Source: a virus. From it: a stretch of DNA of 20,301 bases. Position numbers and translations under genes: made by a program. The stretch covers positions 1 through 20,301 of the IMG/VR virus record IMGVR_UViG_3300008267_001220; one strand, written 5' to 3'. Under the pieces are notes generated by a model. It was not told the DNA's origin. It saw nothing but the letters and a program-made list of their open reading frames with translations, and ran no database searches. Below, piece after piece: positions 12,866 through 19,301 of this stretch. Each line of letters begins with the position of its first letter. The stretch's first letter is position 1.

Positions 12866-12895
12866 CCCTAGTGTTGCATAAAAACAACACTAGGG
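12866..12895. promoter_or_regulatory. 11-bp hairpin containing the TGTTG-N8-CAACA dyad (copy 3)
   Basis: CCCTAGTGTTG and CAACACTAGGG form a perfect 11-bp stem with an 8-base loop. The inner part (12872-12889) is the same TGTTG-N8-CAACA element found at two other promoters, here 7 bp upstream of the -35. The longer stem may also terminate or protect the transcript of the exported-protein operon that stops at 12908, but neither strand has a U-tract after it, so a classic intrinsic terminator is not supported. Confidence 0.65.
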
Positions 12896-12907
12896 AGGCA
12901 TCACATA

Positions 12908-13417
12908 TTACAATAAATCTTGATCTTCGACCTTTGGTGCTGCTGGTCTTACCGGTGGTGGCGGCATTGTTGGTGGAGGTGGCATTGATGCCGATGTTGG
13001 AGTTGGAATTCCAGGCGGTGGTGGCATTGTTGAAGTTGACATACCTGGAGGCGGTGGCATTGTTGGTCTTGGAATTGCTGAACCAGGTGTTGTTGGAGAA
13101 GATGGCGGAAGACCAGGTTTATTAACGCCAGATGCAGCATCAATTGCTTTTGCTCTTAAATCTTTATCATCACCAGCCAACATAATACCAGACAAAGTAC
13201 CAGTTAGAAAAGTTGCGATTGGAATAATGAGTTCAAAAAACTTATTATCAACCGGGCTCATGCCATTCATTGGTTGTGTAACAAAAATCAATGAATACAA
13301 AACAACAAACACAATACCAAATAGTGTTAAACCTAAAACAATACCAATGAAGAATTTTAAACGAGCATTTAATTCCTCTGTAGTATATTTTTCTGGACTA
13401 AACATTTCTCTAATCAT
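12908..13417 (-). CDS. Membrane protein with Pro-rich tail (169 aa)
   Basis: Two hydrophobic segments, about 21-47 and 60-81, are followed by a conserved-looking AGDDKDLRAKAIDAA stretch. A Pro-rich tail (about 101-160) contains repeated PPPPG/PPPP blocks such as MPPPPGMSTSTMPPPPGIPT. Two helices plus a soluble tail could suit a holin-like or envelope-spanning role, but no family is recognised. The tail length probably varies between relatives, being repetitive. It overlaps the lipoprotein gene by 4 nt (ATGA) and is the last gene of the seven-gene exported block. Confidence 0.75.
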   Translation of the reverse strand: MIREMFSPEKYTTEELNARLKFFIGIVLGLTLFGIVFVVLYSLIFVTQPMNGMSPVDNKFFELIIPIATFLTGTLSGIMLAGDDKDLRAKAIDAASGVNKPGLPPSSPTTPGSAIPRPTMPPPPGMSTSTMPPPPGIPTPTSASMPPPPTMPPPPVRPAAPKVEDQDLL

Positions 13418-13653
13418 TTACATACTCCTTTATTCATTATAGGTTGTGGTGCATTAAAATTTGTTTTTGATCCATTTCCATTTTTTTCATAATGTCTTAA
13501 ATCCTCTGGACAAGTTCCGTTGGCACTACAAAATGGCTTCTGACACAATTTTTCATTCCAATTTTCAGGATCTTGACATGGATAACGATATCTCTCACTA
13601 CAACCTGTTAGAACAAATAATGGCATCAACCAAACAAACCATGTTTTCTTCAT
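13414..13653 (-). CDS. Small Cys-rich lipoprotein (79 aa)
   Basis: Signal MKKTWFVWLMPLFVLTGC with lipobox LTGC (Cys18). The mature protein is about 62 residues with further cysteines (YPCQDP, KLCQKPFC, GTCPEDL), suggesting disulfides in the periplasm. It sits between two membrane-protein genes and overlaps the next by 4 nt. Small phage lipoproteins can be o-spanins or superinfection-exclusion proteins; neither is demonstrated here. Confidence 0.8.
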   Translation of the reverse strand: MKKTWFVWLMPLFVLTGCSERYRYPCQDPENWNEKLCQKPFCSANGTCPEDLRHYEKNGNGSKTNFNAPQPIMNKGVCK

Positions 13654-13665
13654 AACTACCCCTTA

Positions 13666-14142
13666 TTATTTAGCTAATGGATTATCCATTGCTTTTTGGA
13701 TTTTATTATCTACTTCCTTACGAAGATTACGAATGTCTTGGTCCGTTTCACGAGCCAATTGCTTACTATCACGCTCAACTTGCTCAACGACCTTCTCTAA
13801 GCGGCGAATGTCGTTTTTAATATCATTCTTAATATCACGGGTGTAATCAGTAGACTTTGCAGAGTTTTCTTCCACAATAGCCAACTTCTTTTCAATCTCA
13901 GTCAAATCTGGTGCTATATAGTTTTGAATTTTCTTTTGCATATCTTGGTAAGATTTATAAACTTCAAATGCCCCATAAAGACCACCAAGAACAGTAGACA
14001 CAATTGTTGCAGCCACCATCAGTTTAGCAGGTGTAAATTCATAACCACCAATACTAATAACAGTATCTTTACTAGCATACTTTTTTACTGCTGCTTCTGC
14101 AGCATCAATTTTTTTATTAACATCTTTAATTTCTTCTGCCAT
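13666..14142 (-). CDS. Single-TM coiled-coil protein (158 aa)
   Basis: A short helical N-terminus, a transmembrane segment at about 39-61 (AKLMVAATIVSTVLGGLYGA), then a long predicted coiled coil from about 66 to 155 with charged heptads (DIKNDIKNDIRRLEKVVEQV). This layout of one membrane anchor and an extended coiled coil resembles i-spanins in outline, but the coil is long and the family is not recognised. Its ATG follows the stop of the 35-aa ORF by one base. Confidence 0.8.
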   Translation of the reverse strand: MAEEIKDVNKKIDAAEAAVKKYASKDTVISIGGYEFTPAKLMVAATIVSTVLGGLYGAFEVYKSYQDMQKKIQNYIAPDLTEIEKKLAIVEENSAKSTDYTRDIKNDIKNDIRRLEKVVEQVERDSKQLARETDQDIRNLRKEVDNKIQKAMDNPLAK

Positions 14143-14143
14143 T

Positions 14144-14251
14144 TTACTTCCTTATTTCATATTTGGTTATTTGATTGAATTGATGATCTAGCCAAAGCCC
14201 AAAAAAACTAGCTATGACGCAAAACGCTGCAAACCAATGCGCCGGTCTCAT
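14144..14251 (-). CDS. 35-aa membrane mini-protein
   Basis: The product reads MRPAHWFAAFCVIASFFGLW followed by LDHQFNQITKYEIRK: one transmembrane helix (about 6-21) and a short polar tail. Its ATG overlaps the TGA of the preceding gene (ATGA), and its TAA lies one base before the next ATG, so it fills the gap exactly. Such spacing argues strongly for a real gene. Function unknown; it may be a small partner of the coiled-coil membrane proteins on either side. Confidence 0.7.
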   Translation of the reverse strand: MRPAHWFAAFCVIASFFGLWLDHQFNQITKYEIRK

Positions 14252-14685
14252 ATTTTGTAACCCTTAAACAAATAAACTAAAATAGAAACGATTCCTAGTA
14301 TCCACCAGAAAAGATCATTTACCTTATCTTTATCTTTTTGTACAAGTTTCATTTCTTCTTCATCGTGTTTATTAATCTCTTGTTTTATTTGTTGAACTCG
14401 TTGCCATGCTTCTTTACCATATTTGTTGATTATATCTTTCTCCATTTTTTGAAGCATTTCTTTTCGTTCTTGTTCTTCTTGGAACTTTTCAAATGCTTTA
14501 AATTCAGCATTTATAAGCATTCTTTCTTTTGATTTTTTTTCTAACTCTCTACTTTTATGTGCTTGTTTTACAGCTTCATTGTTATCAGATTGTATGTCTG
14601 TAACAATTTTAGCAGTATCTTTAGCAAGTTTTTGAGTATCTTTAAGAAGATTTAATTCTTTAGATATATTGTCTAAATCGCTCAT
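14248..14685 (-). CDS. C-terminally anchored coiled-coil protein (145 aa)
   Basis: Almost entirely charged helix (residues 5-122) with a recognisable NKYGKEAWQRVQQIKQEI block, then one transmembrane segment at about 125-141 (LFWWILGIVSILVYLFKGY). The tail anchor suggests a protein held at the inner membrane facing the cytoplasm. It overlaps both neighbours by ATGA. The family is not known to me by function. Confidence 0.8.
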   Translation of the reverse strand: MSDLDNISKELNLLKDTQKLAKDTAKIVTDIQSDNNEAVKQAHKSRELEKKSKERMLINAEFKAFEKFQEEQERKEMLQKMEKDIINKYGKEAWQRVQQIKQEINKHDEEEMKLVQKDKDKVNDLFWWILGIVSILVYLFKGYKI

Positions 14686-15983
14686 TTGTATTGCTGATTA
14701 ACCATTTCTTCGTGTAATCTATCAGACCCACCAAACATTCTACGACCAGCATTCCTATTGTCAACTACATCTTTTCCATACAATTTTTTCATTTGTCTTT
14801 CTAAAACATCTGGAACATTTGCTTGGGCATATAAAGAAAACCCCGGAACAAAACTCATACTGTCTATAATTTTTGGTTGTGCTGCAACTTGTTTTTCAAA
14901 CTCGGTCATACCAGCTGTGTTTTCTTCTTTCTTACGAGATTTCTTTTCTTTTTCTTCTTTTGATTTTTTGTCATTTTTAGATTCACCATTTGTTTTAGAA
15001 GAATTAGAATTTAAACTATACAAAGAAAGATCTTCTTCATCATCTTGTTTTGCTGTTCCTGTTCCATATAATCTGCCAGAAGAAGTTGCGCTAGAAGTTA
15101 AACTTACAACAGCAGTAACATCAGCTGGCGAAGCAGATGTTGTTTGAACTTGCATAGAAGATTCTAATGTGCTATCGCTAGTTGTGCTATTTGAAGAAGA
15201 AGATGACACGGACAATAAATTTTGCAAAAAATTAGCCCTAGAATATGCTTGCTGATAACCAGGACACGAAGGATCATAGAGAGCACTAATAGAACATTGT
15301 TGTGTCAAGTATGCTGCGGCATAACCAGGACAAGTTGGAGAAGATAAAGGATTAGTAGAACAGGCATTACTGGTTGAATTTACAGACCAATCTTGTAATG
15401 ATTGTCCAGGAATGCCTCTACCAAAATAAAACTTCTGCATCTCGCCAAGAGCTATATCACCTGTTATGCCAGCAGTTACATCTTGATTTCTAACACCAAG
15501 TTGAGTATATGATGCTCCAATATATCCAGATGGGCGAATCTCCAAACTAAATGAATTCAGATTACTTTGATTACTGATTTCTGGAATGTTGTTCCAGAAA
15601 TATCTTTGGTATGTTGTTGTGCCTTCTGTTCTAAATGATGATGTTGCTATAGGATATAGATCTGTCCATAAAGCTGAAATCATATAATTAAACTGTGGAC
15701 CAAGTTGTGTATTAGAAGGAACTAAATCAACGCCAGCACAACAATAAGCCCAAGCAGCAGGATTAGATGACGATCCTGGTAATGGAGAAGCAGGATCAAA
15801 AAATGAAACTATACCATTAGAGTGCATCCACGAATTTGTAAACACTCTATTGTAAAATGGAAATCCAAATTGTAATGGCACATGAACATACGAATCATCT
15901 GTAAATGTTGGTGTGGTTATTGTTGGCGTTTGACCGTATGCCACACCACAAAAAAACAATAAGGACAGTAAAAGCTTTCTCAC
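14682..15983 (-). CDS. Large exported protein with NIDO-like domain and CPGY repeats (433 aa)
   Basis: Signal peptide at 1-17 (MRKLLLSLLFFCGVAYG). Residues about 25-190 look like a NIDO-type beta domain: FTDDSYVHVPLQFGFPFYNR, then SNGIVSFFDP and ALWTDLYP. Two Cys repeats follow: NPLSSPTCPGYAAAYLTQQC and ALYDPSCPGYQQAY (CPGY at 218-221 and 240-243). Next come a Ser/Thr-rich linker (255-310), a Lys/Glu-rich stretch (335-355) and a conserved-looking C-terminus (365-425). NIDO-like folds occur in extracellular adhesion proteins, so a cell-surface role is inferred. It is coupled by ATGA overlap to the 184-aa secreted protein before it and the anchored coil after it. Confidence 0.75.
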   Translation of the reverse strand: MRKLLLSLLFFCGVAYGQTPTITTPTFTDDSYVHVPLQFGFPFYNRVFTNSWMHSNGIVSFFDPASPLPGSSSNPAAWAYCCAGVDLVPSNTQLGPQFNYMISALWTDLYPIATSSFRTEGTTTYQRYFWNNIPEISNQSNLNSFSLEIRPSGYIGASYTQLGVRNQDVTAGITGDIALGEMQKFYFGRGIPGQSLQDWSVNSTSNACSTNPLSSPTCPGYAAAYLTQQCSISALYDPSCPGYQQAYSRANFLQNLLSVSSSSSNSTTSDSTLESSMQVQTTSASPADVTAVVSLTSSATSSGRLYGTGTAKQDDEEDLSLYSLNSNSSKTNGESKNDKKSKEEKEKKSRKKEENTAGMTEFEKQVAAQPKIIDSMSFVPGFSLYAQANVPDVLERQMKKLYGKDVVDNRNAGRRMFGGSDRLHEEMVNQQYK

Positions 15984-16534
15984 TTGCAGCCTAATCTCTC
16001 TTTAATTGTTGGATCATCGCCTGCATAATCTTTACAAATAAATTGGTCTTTCTTCACTTCAGGTTTTTTAGGTGCAGATACTCCATAAAAACCAATATCT
16101 AAACTTTTTGTTGTAACTCCTCTTTTTTCCCATTCTTCTTTAGCATCAGAGCCAATTTTACCGTCAACAGGGCATGGAGTACCTGCGGCATTCATAGCCG
16201 TAAAAATACGCTCGTCTTGGCATAGAGTTGCTACTGCGGCAACTTTCATACCCATGTCATAAAGATTTTTTGCTAGTTTAATTCTTTCGCAATTCATATC
16301 TCTCATTGTACCGCCCATAGAGATACCAAGAATTTGTGTTTGTACTGCGCCAGATGCAGCTACGGCGCAAACATCGTTATTAATAGTTGTGATTGCTGGA
16401 GCTACCGCAGTTGGAGGAGGACTTTTTAAAGTCGTTTCTGTGGTGCTTCGAGAAGTTGAATCTGTGACGATTGGTTGAGCATAAGCAAAACTAGATGCTA
16501 CAACCATGAATGCTGAGACCAAAATGCGTTTCAT
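15980..16534 (-). CDS. Exported Cys-containing protein (184 aa)
   Basis: Signal peptide MKRILVSAFMVVASSFAYA with cleavage before Gln20. A low-complexity Ser/Thr/Pro segment (24-45) precedes a conserved-looking core: NNDVCAVAASGAVQTQILGI, then MRDMNCERIKLAKNLYDMGM and VAAVATLCQDERIF, followed by AGTPCPVDGKIG. I recall this core in T4-like marine phages beside the large exported protein, with no assigned function. The cysteines probably form periplasmic disulfides. It is the first gene of the exported block, about 80 nt after the tRNA pair. Confidence 0.78.
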   Translation of the reverse strand: MKRILVSAFMVVASSFAYAQPIVTDSTSRSTTETTLKSPPPTAVAPAITTINNDVCAVAASGAVQTQILGISMGGTMRDMNCERIKLAKNLYDMGMKVAAVATLCQDERIFTAMNAAGTPCPVDGKIGSDAKEEWEKRGVTTKSLDIGFYGVSAPKKPEVKKDQFICKDYAGDDPTIKERLGCK

Positions 16535-16612
16535 ACTTGCCTTTCTTATGATTCACATACTATAAACCACAAGACTGACAAAAATCACTACTAGGAATCT
16601 ATTTAGTAAAGT

Positions 16613-16687
16613 TGGTGCACCAGGTAGGAATTGAACCCACACTCAAGCGATTATGAGTCGCCTGCTTTACCATTAAGCTACTGGTGC
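16613..16687 (-). tRNA. tRNA with CAU anticodon (Met, or Ile2 if lysidine-modified)
   Basis: A full cloverleaf: acceptor GCACCAG/CTGGTGC, D stem GCTT/AAGC, anticodon stem GGCGA/TCGCT with loop CTCATAA, 5-nt variable loop, T arm GTGGG-TTCAATT-CCTAC, discriminator A and encoded CCA. The first pair is G-C, so it is not an initiator. A CAU anticodon may be elongator Met or Ile(AUA); sequence alone does not decide. Confidence 0.95.
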
Positions 16688-16692
16688 AGGAT

Positions 16693-16768
16693 TGGCCTGA
16701 CCGGCAGGAATTGAACCTGCGACCCTCTGCTTAGAAGGCAGATGTTCTATCCTCTGAACTACGGTCAG
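16693..16768 (-). tRNA. tRNA-Arg (UCU)
   Basis: Acceptor CTGACCG/CGGTCAG, D stem GTTC/GAAC, anticodon stem TCTGC/GCAGA with loop CTTCTAA (anticodon TCT), T arm GCAGG-TTCAATT-CCTGC, discriminator G and encoded CCA. It reads AGA codons, which are common in AT-rich phages. Only 5 nt separate it from the CAU tRNA, so both are probably cut from one transcript. Confidence 0.95.
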
Positions 16769-16773
16769 TATTT

Positions 16774-17007
16774 TTAGCCGATATATTCTTTTGGCATCGC
16801 TTCATTTATGATTTTTCCATCAAGGTCTGTGTAAACGACAAACTTTTCATCATCAATCATCGCAGCGCCTTCAAAAAAAGATGTATTGTAATCAGAATTA
16901 GCAGCAATTTTTTTTGCTTCTTCTTCATTTTCAGCAAAAACTACATGAACTTCAGCAAAAGTTGAAATTGTTTCAACTGCAAAACGCTTTTTTTCACTCA
17001 TTTTCAT
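16774..17007 (-). CDS. Small protein (77 aa, or 75 from second ATG)
   Basis: A compact alpha/beta-looking protein (FAVETISTFAEVHVVFAENE, then EEAKKIAANSDYN and KFVVYTDLDG). No family recognised. AGGA is 5 nt from the first ATG (17007) and 9 nt from an in-frame ATG at 17001; the second may be the true start. It ends 5 nt before tRNA-Arg, so the tRNAs likely share its transcript. Confidence 0.7.
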   Translation of the reverse strand: MKMSEKKRFAVETISTFAEVHVVFAENEEEAKKIAANSDYNTSFFEGAAMIDDEKFVVYTDLDGKIINEAMPKEYIG

Positions 17008-17012
17008 TTTTC

Positions 17013-17294
17013 CTAAATTTTATAATCAATTTTTGTCACGGAATCCCAGCGGAAACTGCGCCAATCATTTTTTTCAAGATCAAAAACAGCAAGTGCATCA
17101 TCGGATTTTGATTTTCCGCTGTTTTTTGGCATTTTTTCGCTAGGAATTTTGTTTTCAGCAAGAGTGCAGAGCATTTTTCGCTCAGTTCCGTCTTTTTTTG
17201 TGAACGAAATTGTCACTTCTTGTGTTTTTAGCAAGGCCTGCATACGATCACGGCCCTCTTTTGTATCAATTTCACTTTTGTTGTTGAATTTCAT
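17013..17294 (-). CDS. DUF2693-like SH3-fold phage protein (93 aa)
   Basis: The pattern MQALLKTQEVTISFTKKDGT followed by ERKMLCTL, IPSEKMPKN and LEKNDWRSFRWDSVTKIDY matches the DUF2693 / T4-like small SH3-type family, known from many phages but without assigned function. The ATG at 17294 (MKFNNKSE) has GAGG 6 nt upstream; longer starts lie deep in the previous gene. It overlaps that gene by 23 nt. Confidence 0.75.
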   Translation of the reverse strand: MKFNNKSEIDTKEGRDRMQALLKTQEVTISFTKKDGTERKMLCTLAENKIPSEKMPKNSGKSKSDDALAVFDLEKNDWRSFRWDSVTKIDYKI

Positions 17295-17865
17295 CTTCTT
17301 CCTCATCATCTTCTTCCCATTCAGCACGCTCTTCGAGCATTTCACGCAAATTCCAATTCTCTAAAAGATCATCAGGAATCATATCAAGCGATTCTAAATC
17401 AGAATACTCATACTGTTCAACATCACCATATTGAAAACGGCCAATAAACGCCATGCCTTCTTCATGCCACTCAGCAAACACATTCAAATCATCACCGTAT
17501 TTGCCAGAACTGATGTTATTATACAATTCAGTAGGAGGTCCCCAAGGCGAATCAAACCAAAATTTGATTACATCATTCTCATCGTCATATTCTTCCACAT
17601 TCCAATCATTTGCATCACAGTTCCATTTGCAACCCCATTCACCAATGCCAAATGAATACCAATCAGAGTATCCGTATTTCTCTGCCAGTCCTTCTTTTGG
17701 TTTTTCATGGAAACTTACATTACCAACATCCTTCAATTCTTGAGGACAAGGCGCAAAGAAATCAAACCAGTCCTTACCATTATTGGTTTCTAGGAAGGTT
17801 TCAAATTCTTTAACTTTTTCTTTTGCTGCTACTAACTCAAAGGTATTATTGCACCAATTAGGCAT
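17272..17865 (-). CDS. Api92-like protein with ferredoxin-like fold (197 aa)
   Basis: Starts MPNWCNNTFELVAAKEKVKE, the typical opening of the Api92/YubB-type family (MPNWCxN...), and carries WGCKWNCDANDW and FWFDSPWGPPTELY, the other conserved blocks. These proteins are common in phages and plasmids and have no proven biochemical role. The C-terminus is a low-complexity acidic run (EEDDEEEDE). It is very acidic overall. The N-terminal MPNWC match fixes the start. Confidence 0.82.
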   Translation of the reverse strand: MPNWCNNTFELVAAKEKVKEFETFLETNNGKDWFDFFAPCPQELKDVGNVSFHEKPKEGLAEKYGYSDWYSFGIGEWGCKWNCDANDWNVEEYDDENDVIKFWFDSPWGPPTELYNNISSGKYGDDLNVFAEWHEEGMAFIGRFQYGDVEQYEYSDLESLDMIPDDLLENWNLREMLEERAEWEEDDEEEDEIQQQK

Positions 17866-17881
17866 AACGAACTCACTTTCT

Positions 17882-18274
17882 TCATTTAGTTTCTAATATT
17901 GAATTTAAACAACCTATCATTCTTCTCATTGTAATATGGCCAAGTGTTCTTTTGAGGTAATCATCGAACCATTCTGATGATTTTTCCGTTTTCTTCACCA
18001 TACAACCATAAAGATTTGCACCGGCAAGATTATTTACATATGTTGATGCATCTGTAAAGATTGCCTCAAACGAATCATCAAAACACGGTTCACCATTTGC
18101 ATCTGATTTAAAGAAAGCAACATGGTACATATTTCCATTGTCCGTATTGTCAACTGGTTTGGCAGCTGATAGTTCGGCATCTTTGAAAGAAAAATACGAA
18201 ATAATCAATTCAGATTTTTCACTACCTGGCAAAAAATAAATGCCATCGTGTTCTATTTCTTTTTTATTTGGCAT
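17882..18274 (-). CDS. Phage protein of unknown function (130 aa)
   Basis: Not recognised. The protein reads as a mixed alpha/beta domain (GIYFLPGSEKSELIISYFSF, then MYHVAFFKSDANGEPCFDDS) with a helical, basic C-terminus (DDYLKRTLGHITMRRMIGCL). Its ATG overlaps the end of the 50-aa basic gene by 11 nt. It precedes the Api92-like gene by 16 nt. Confidence 0.7.
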   Translation of the reverse strand: MPNKKEIEHDGIYFLPGSEKSELIISYFSFKDAELSAAKPVDNTDNGNMYHVAFFKSDANGEPCFDDSFEAIFTDASTYVNNLAGANLYGCMVKKTEKSSEWFDDYLKRTLGHITMRRMIGCLNSILETK

Positions 18275-18416
18275 ACAATTCCTTTGTAAAAGATTGTTTA
18301 TCCACTTTACGATTATATCGCTTACGGCTTTCTACAACACGCTGCCGGTATTTAGGTGTTCTCAAATCTTTTGCAATCAAATTGCGTGGCTTCTTTATTT
18401 CAATTTTTATAATCAT
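18264..18416 (-). CDS. Small basic phage protein, KPRNxxAKxLRTPKYRQRVV family (50 aa)
   Basis: MIIKIEIKKPRNLIAKDLRT followed by PKYRQRVVESRKRYNRK is a short Arg/Lys-rich family seen in very many tailed phages, with unknown function. I chose the ATG at 18416, preceded by GGTGAG; the longer in-frame ORF has a less usual N-terminus. The start region shares a 19-base exact repeat with that of the oxygenase gene. Confidence 0.75.
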   Translation of the reverse strand: MIIKIEIKKPRNLIAKDLRTPKYRQRVVESRKRYNRKVDKQSFTKELYAK

Positions 18417-18431
18417 AATCTCACCATAATT
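18413..18431 (-). repeat. 19-bp direct repeat at start codon (copy 1; copy 2 at 19062-19080)
   Basis: TCATAATCTCACCATAATT on the plus strand occurs exactly at both places. In each it covers a translation start (GGTGAGATTATGA on the minus strand) with GGTGAG as ribosome binding site. It probably reflects copying of an initiation region. Confidence 0.75.
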
Positions 18432-18476
18432 TATTTTTGGAATTAAGCATTTCAATTGCCATTCTGTTTTTTCTAT

Positions 18477-19065
18477 CTATAAAATCAATTCAGTCAGGCC
18501 TTCGTTATTACCTATCTTCTTTGCAAAAGTATTAAACGCCAGACTTACTCTTGTTTTCTTAGTTAATCCATCAGGTACAGATTCAACCGTATGAGTAAGA
18601 CTTGACGGAAAGATAATAATTTGCCCACTTTTAATTGAAAGCCACCACGAATCAGAATTCCAAAGATTGAATTCTGAGTACTCAGGTTTCATTTCTTTAT
18701 GGTTTGAATGATGAAATGTAATTTTATCACGACCATCTTCTACATCAACATATAACACACCTGAATACAAACTATTGGGATGATAATGTGGAAAGTGACA
18801 TTCTCCTGGGGCAGTAAAATTAAGCCAAGATTGTGTTATAAACGGGTCAACTTTTGCCTTCCATATTTCTTGGGCATATTCTGTTACACACTCTTCAACA
18901 CGACTCTACTCTATTAAGCAAATAATTATCTACAGATGATTTATTGGTATGTGATAAGCGCATCTTCTGGTTGCATAAACAAATATGTTCCTCTTCACTC
19001 AGTTCAAAACCAAGATCAAAGAACGCCACAGGAATTGGAAACAATAGTTCTAATTTATTTGTCAT
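18477..19065 (-). pseudogene. 2OG-Fe(II) oxygenase, frameshifted
   Basis: Two reading frames together form one 2OG-Fe(II) oxygenase of the 2OG-FeII_Oxy_5 type. The first (18895-19065, 56 aa) starts MTNKLELLFPIPVAFFDLGF. The second is open from 18905 to 18477 and contains SWLNFTAPGECHFPHYHPNS, YSGVLYVDVEDG, FPSSLTHTVESV (distal His) and TRVSLAFNTF (the 2OG-binding Arg). The frames join between 18908 and 18895, where one extra base, or a deletion removing a few codons, would explain the break. No slippery site is evident. The iron-binding residues are intact, so the lesion is either recent or a sequence error. The second frame contains an ATG at 18770 but no visible Shine-Dalgarno. It is coupled upstream by ATGA to the membrane protein. 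Confidence 0.82.
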
Positions 19066-19301
19066 AATCTCACCATAATTCCAAGTATATAAACAAAAAG
19101 TAATCCAGCATTCACAGTAATCATCGCCTTGTCTTGTATCATATAACCCCAAACCAAAAACAATAGCGCACCAAGATTCAACAAATAGATATTAAGTGGA
19201 TCAATCATAAGTGCTGTACAGACAGCACCGCCCAAAGTAATGATTGTTGCAATCCATTTTGTAATGGCAATTAAATCAATTTTGTAAACTGTTGTAAGCA
19301 T
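19062..19301 (-). CDS. Small multi-pass membrane protein (79 aa)
   Basis: Three hydrophobic segments can be drawn: about 14-34 (ITKWIATIITLGGAVCTALM), 36-52 (LNIYLLNLGALLFLVWG) and 58-78. The pattern of WIAT, plus NIYLLNLGALLFLVWG, resembles a small membrane family of T4-like marine phages that I recall as DUF6552; function unknown. The start overlaps the previous gene by 31 nt with no strong ribosome site, and the stop overlaps the oxygenase start (ATGA). Confidence 0.75.
   Translation of the reverse strand: MLTTVYKIDLIAITKWIATIITLGGAVCTALMIDPLNIYLLNLGALLFLVWGYMIQDKAMITVNAGLLFVYILGIMVRL

Noticed and set aside
12866-12895. Intrinsic terminator
   Set aside because: The 11-bp hairpin is real but neither strand shows a U-rich run after it; listed instead as hairpin/dyad.
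12757-13125. 122-aa plus-strand ORF
   Set aside because: It is the antisense reading of the Pro-rich tail (giving Val/Leu/Ala runs), crosses a promoter region, and opposes the direction of all other genes.
14758-15147. 129-aa plus-strand ORF
   Set aside because: Antisense shadow of the large exported protein, Ser/Phe-rich from its Lys/Glu and Ser segments; no ribosome site.
18895-18908. Programmed +1 frameshift in the oxygenase
   Set aside because: The P-site Cys codon TGT would re-pair poorly after a +1 slip and no stimulatory element is visible; mutation or sequence error is more likely.
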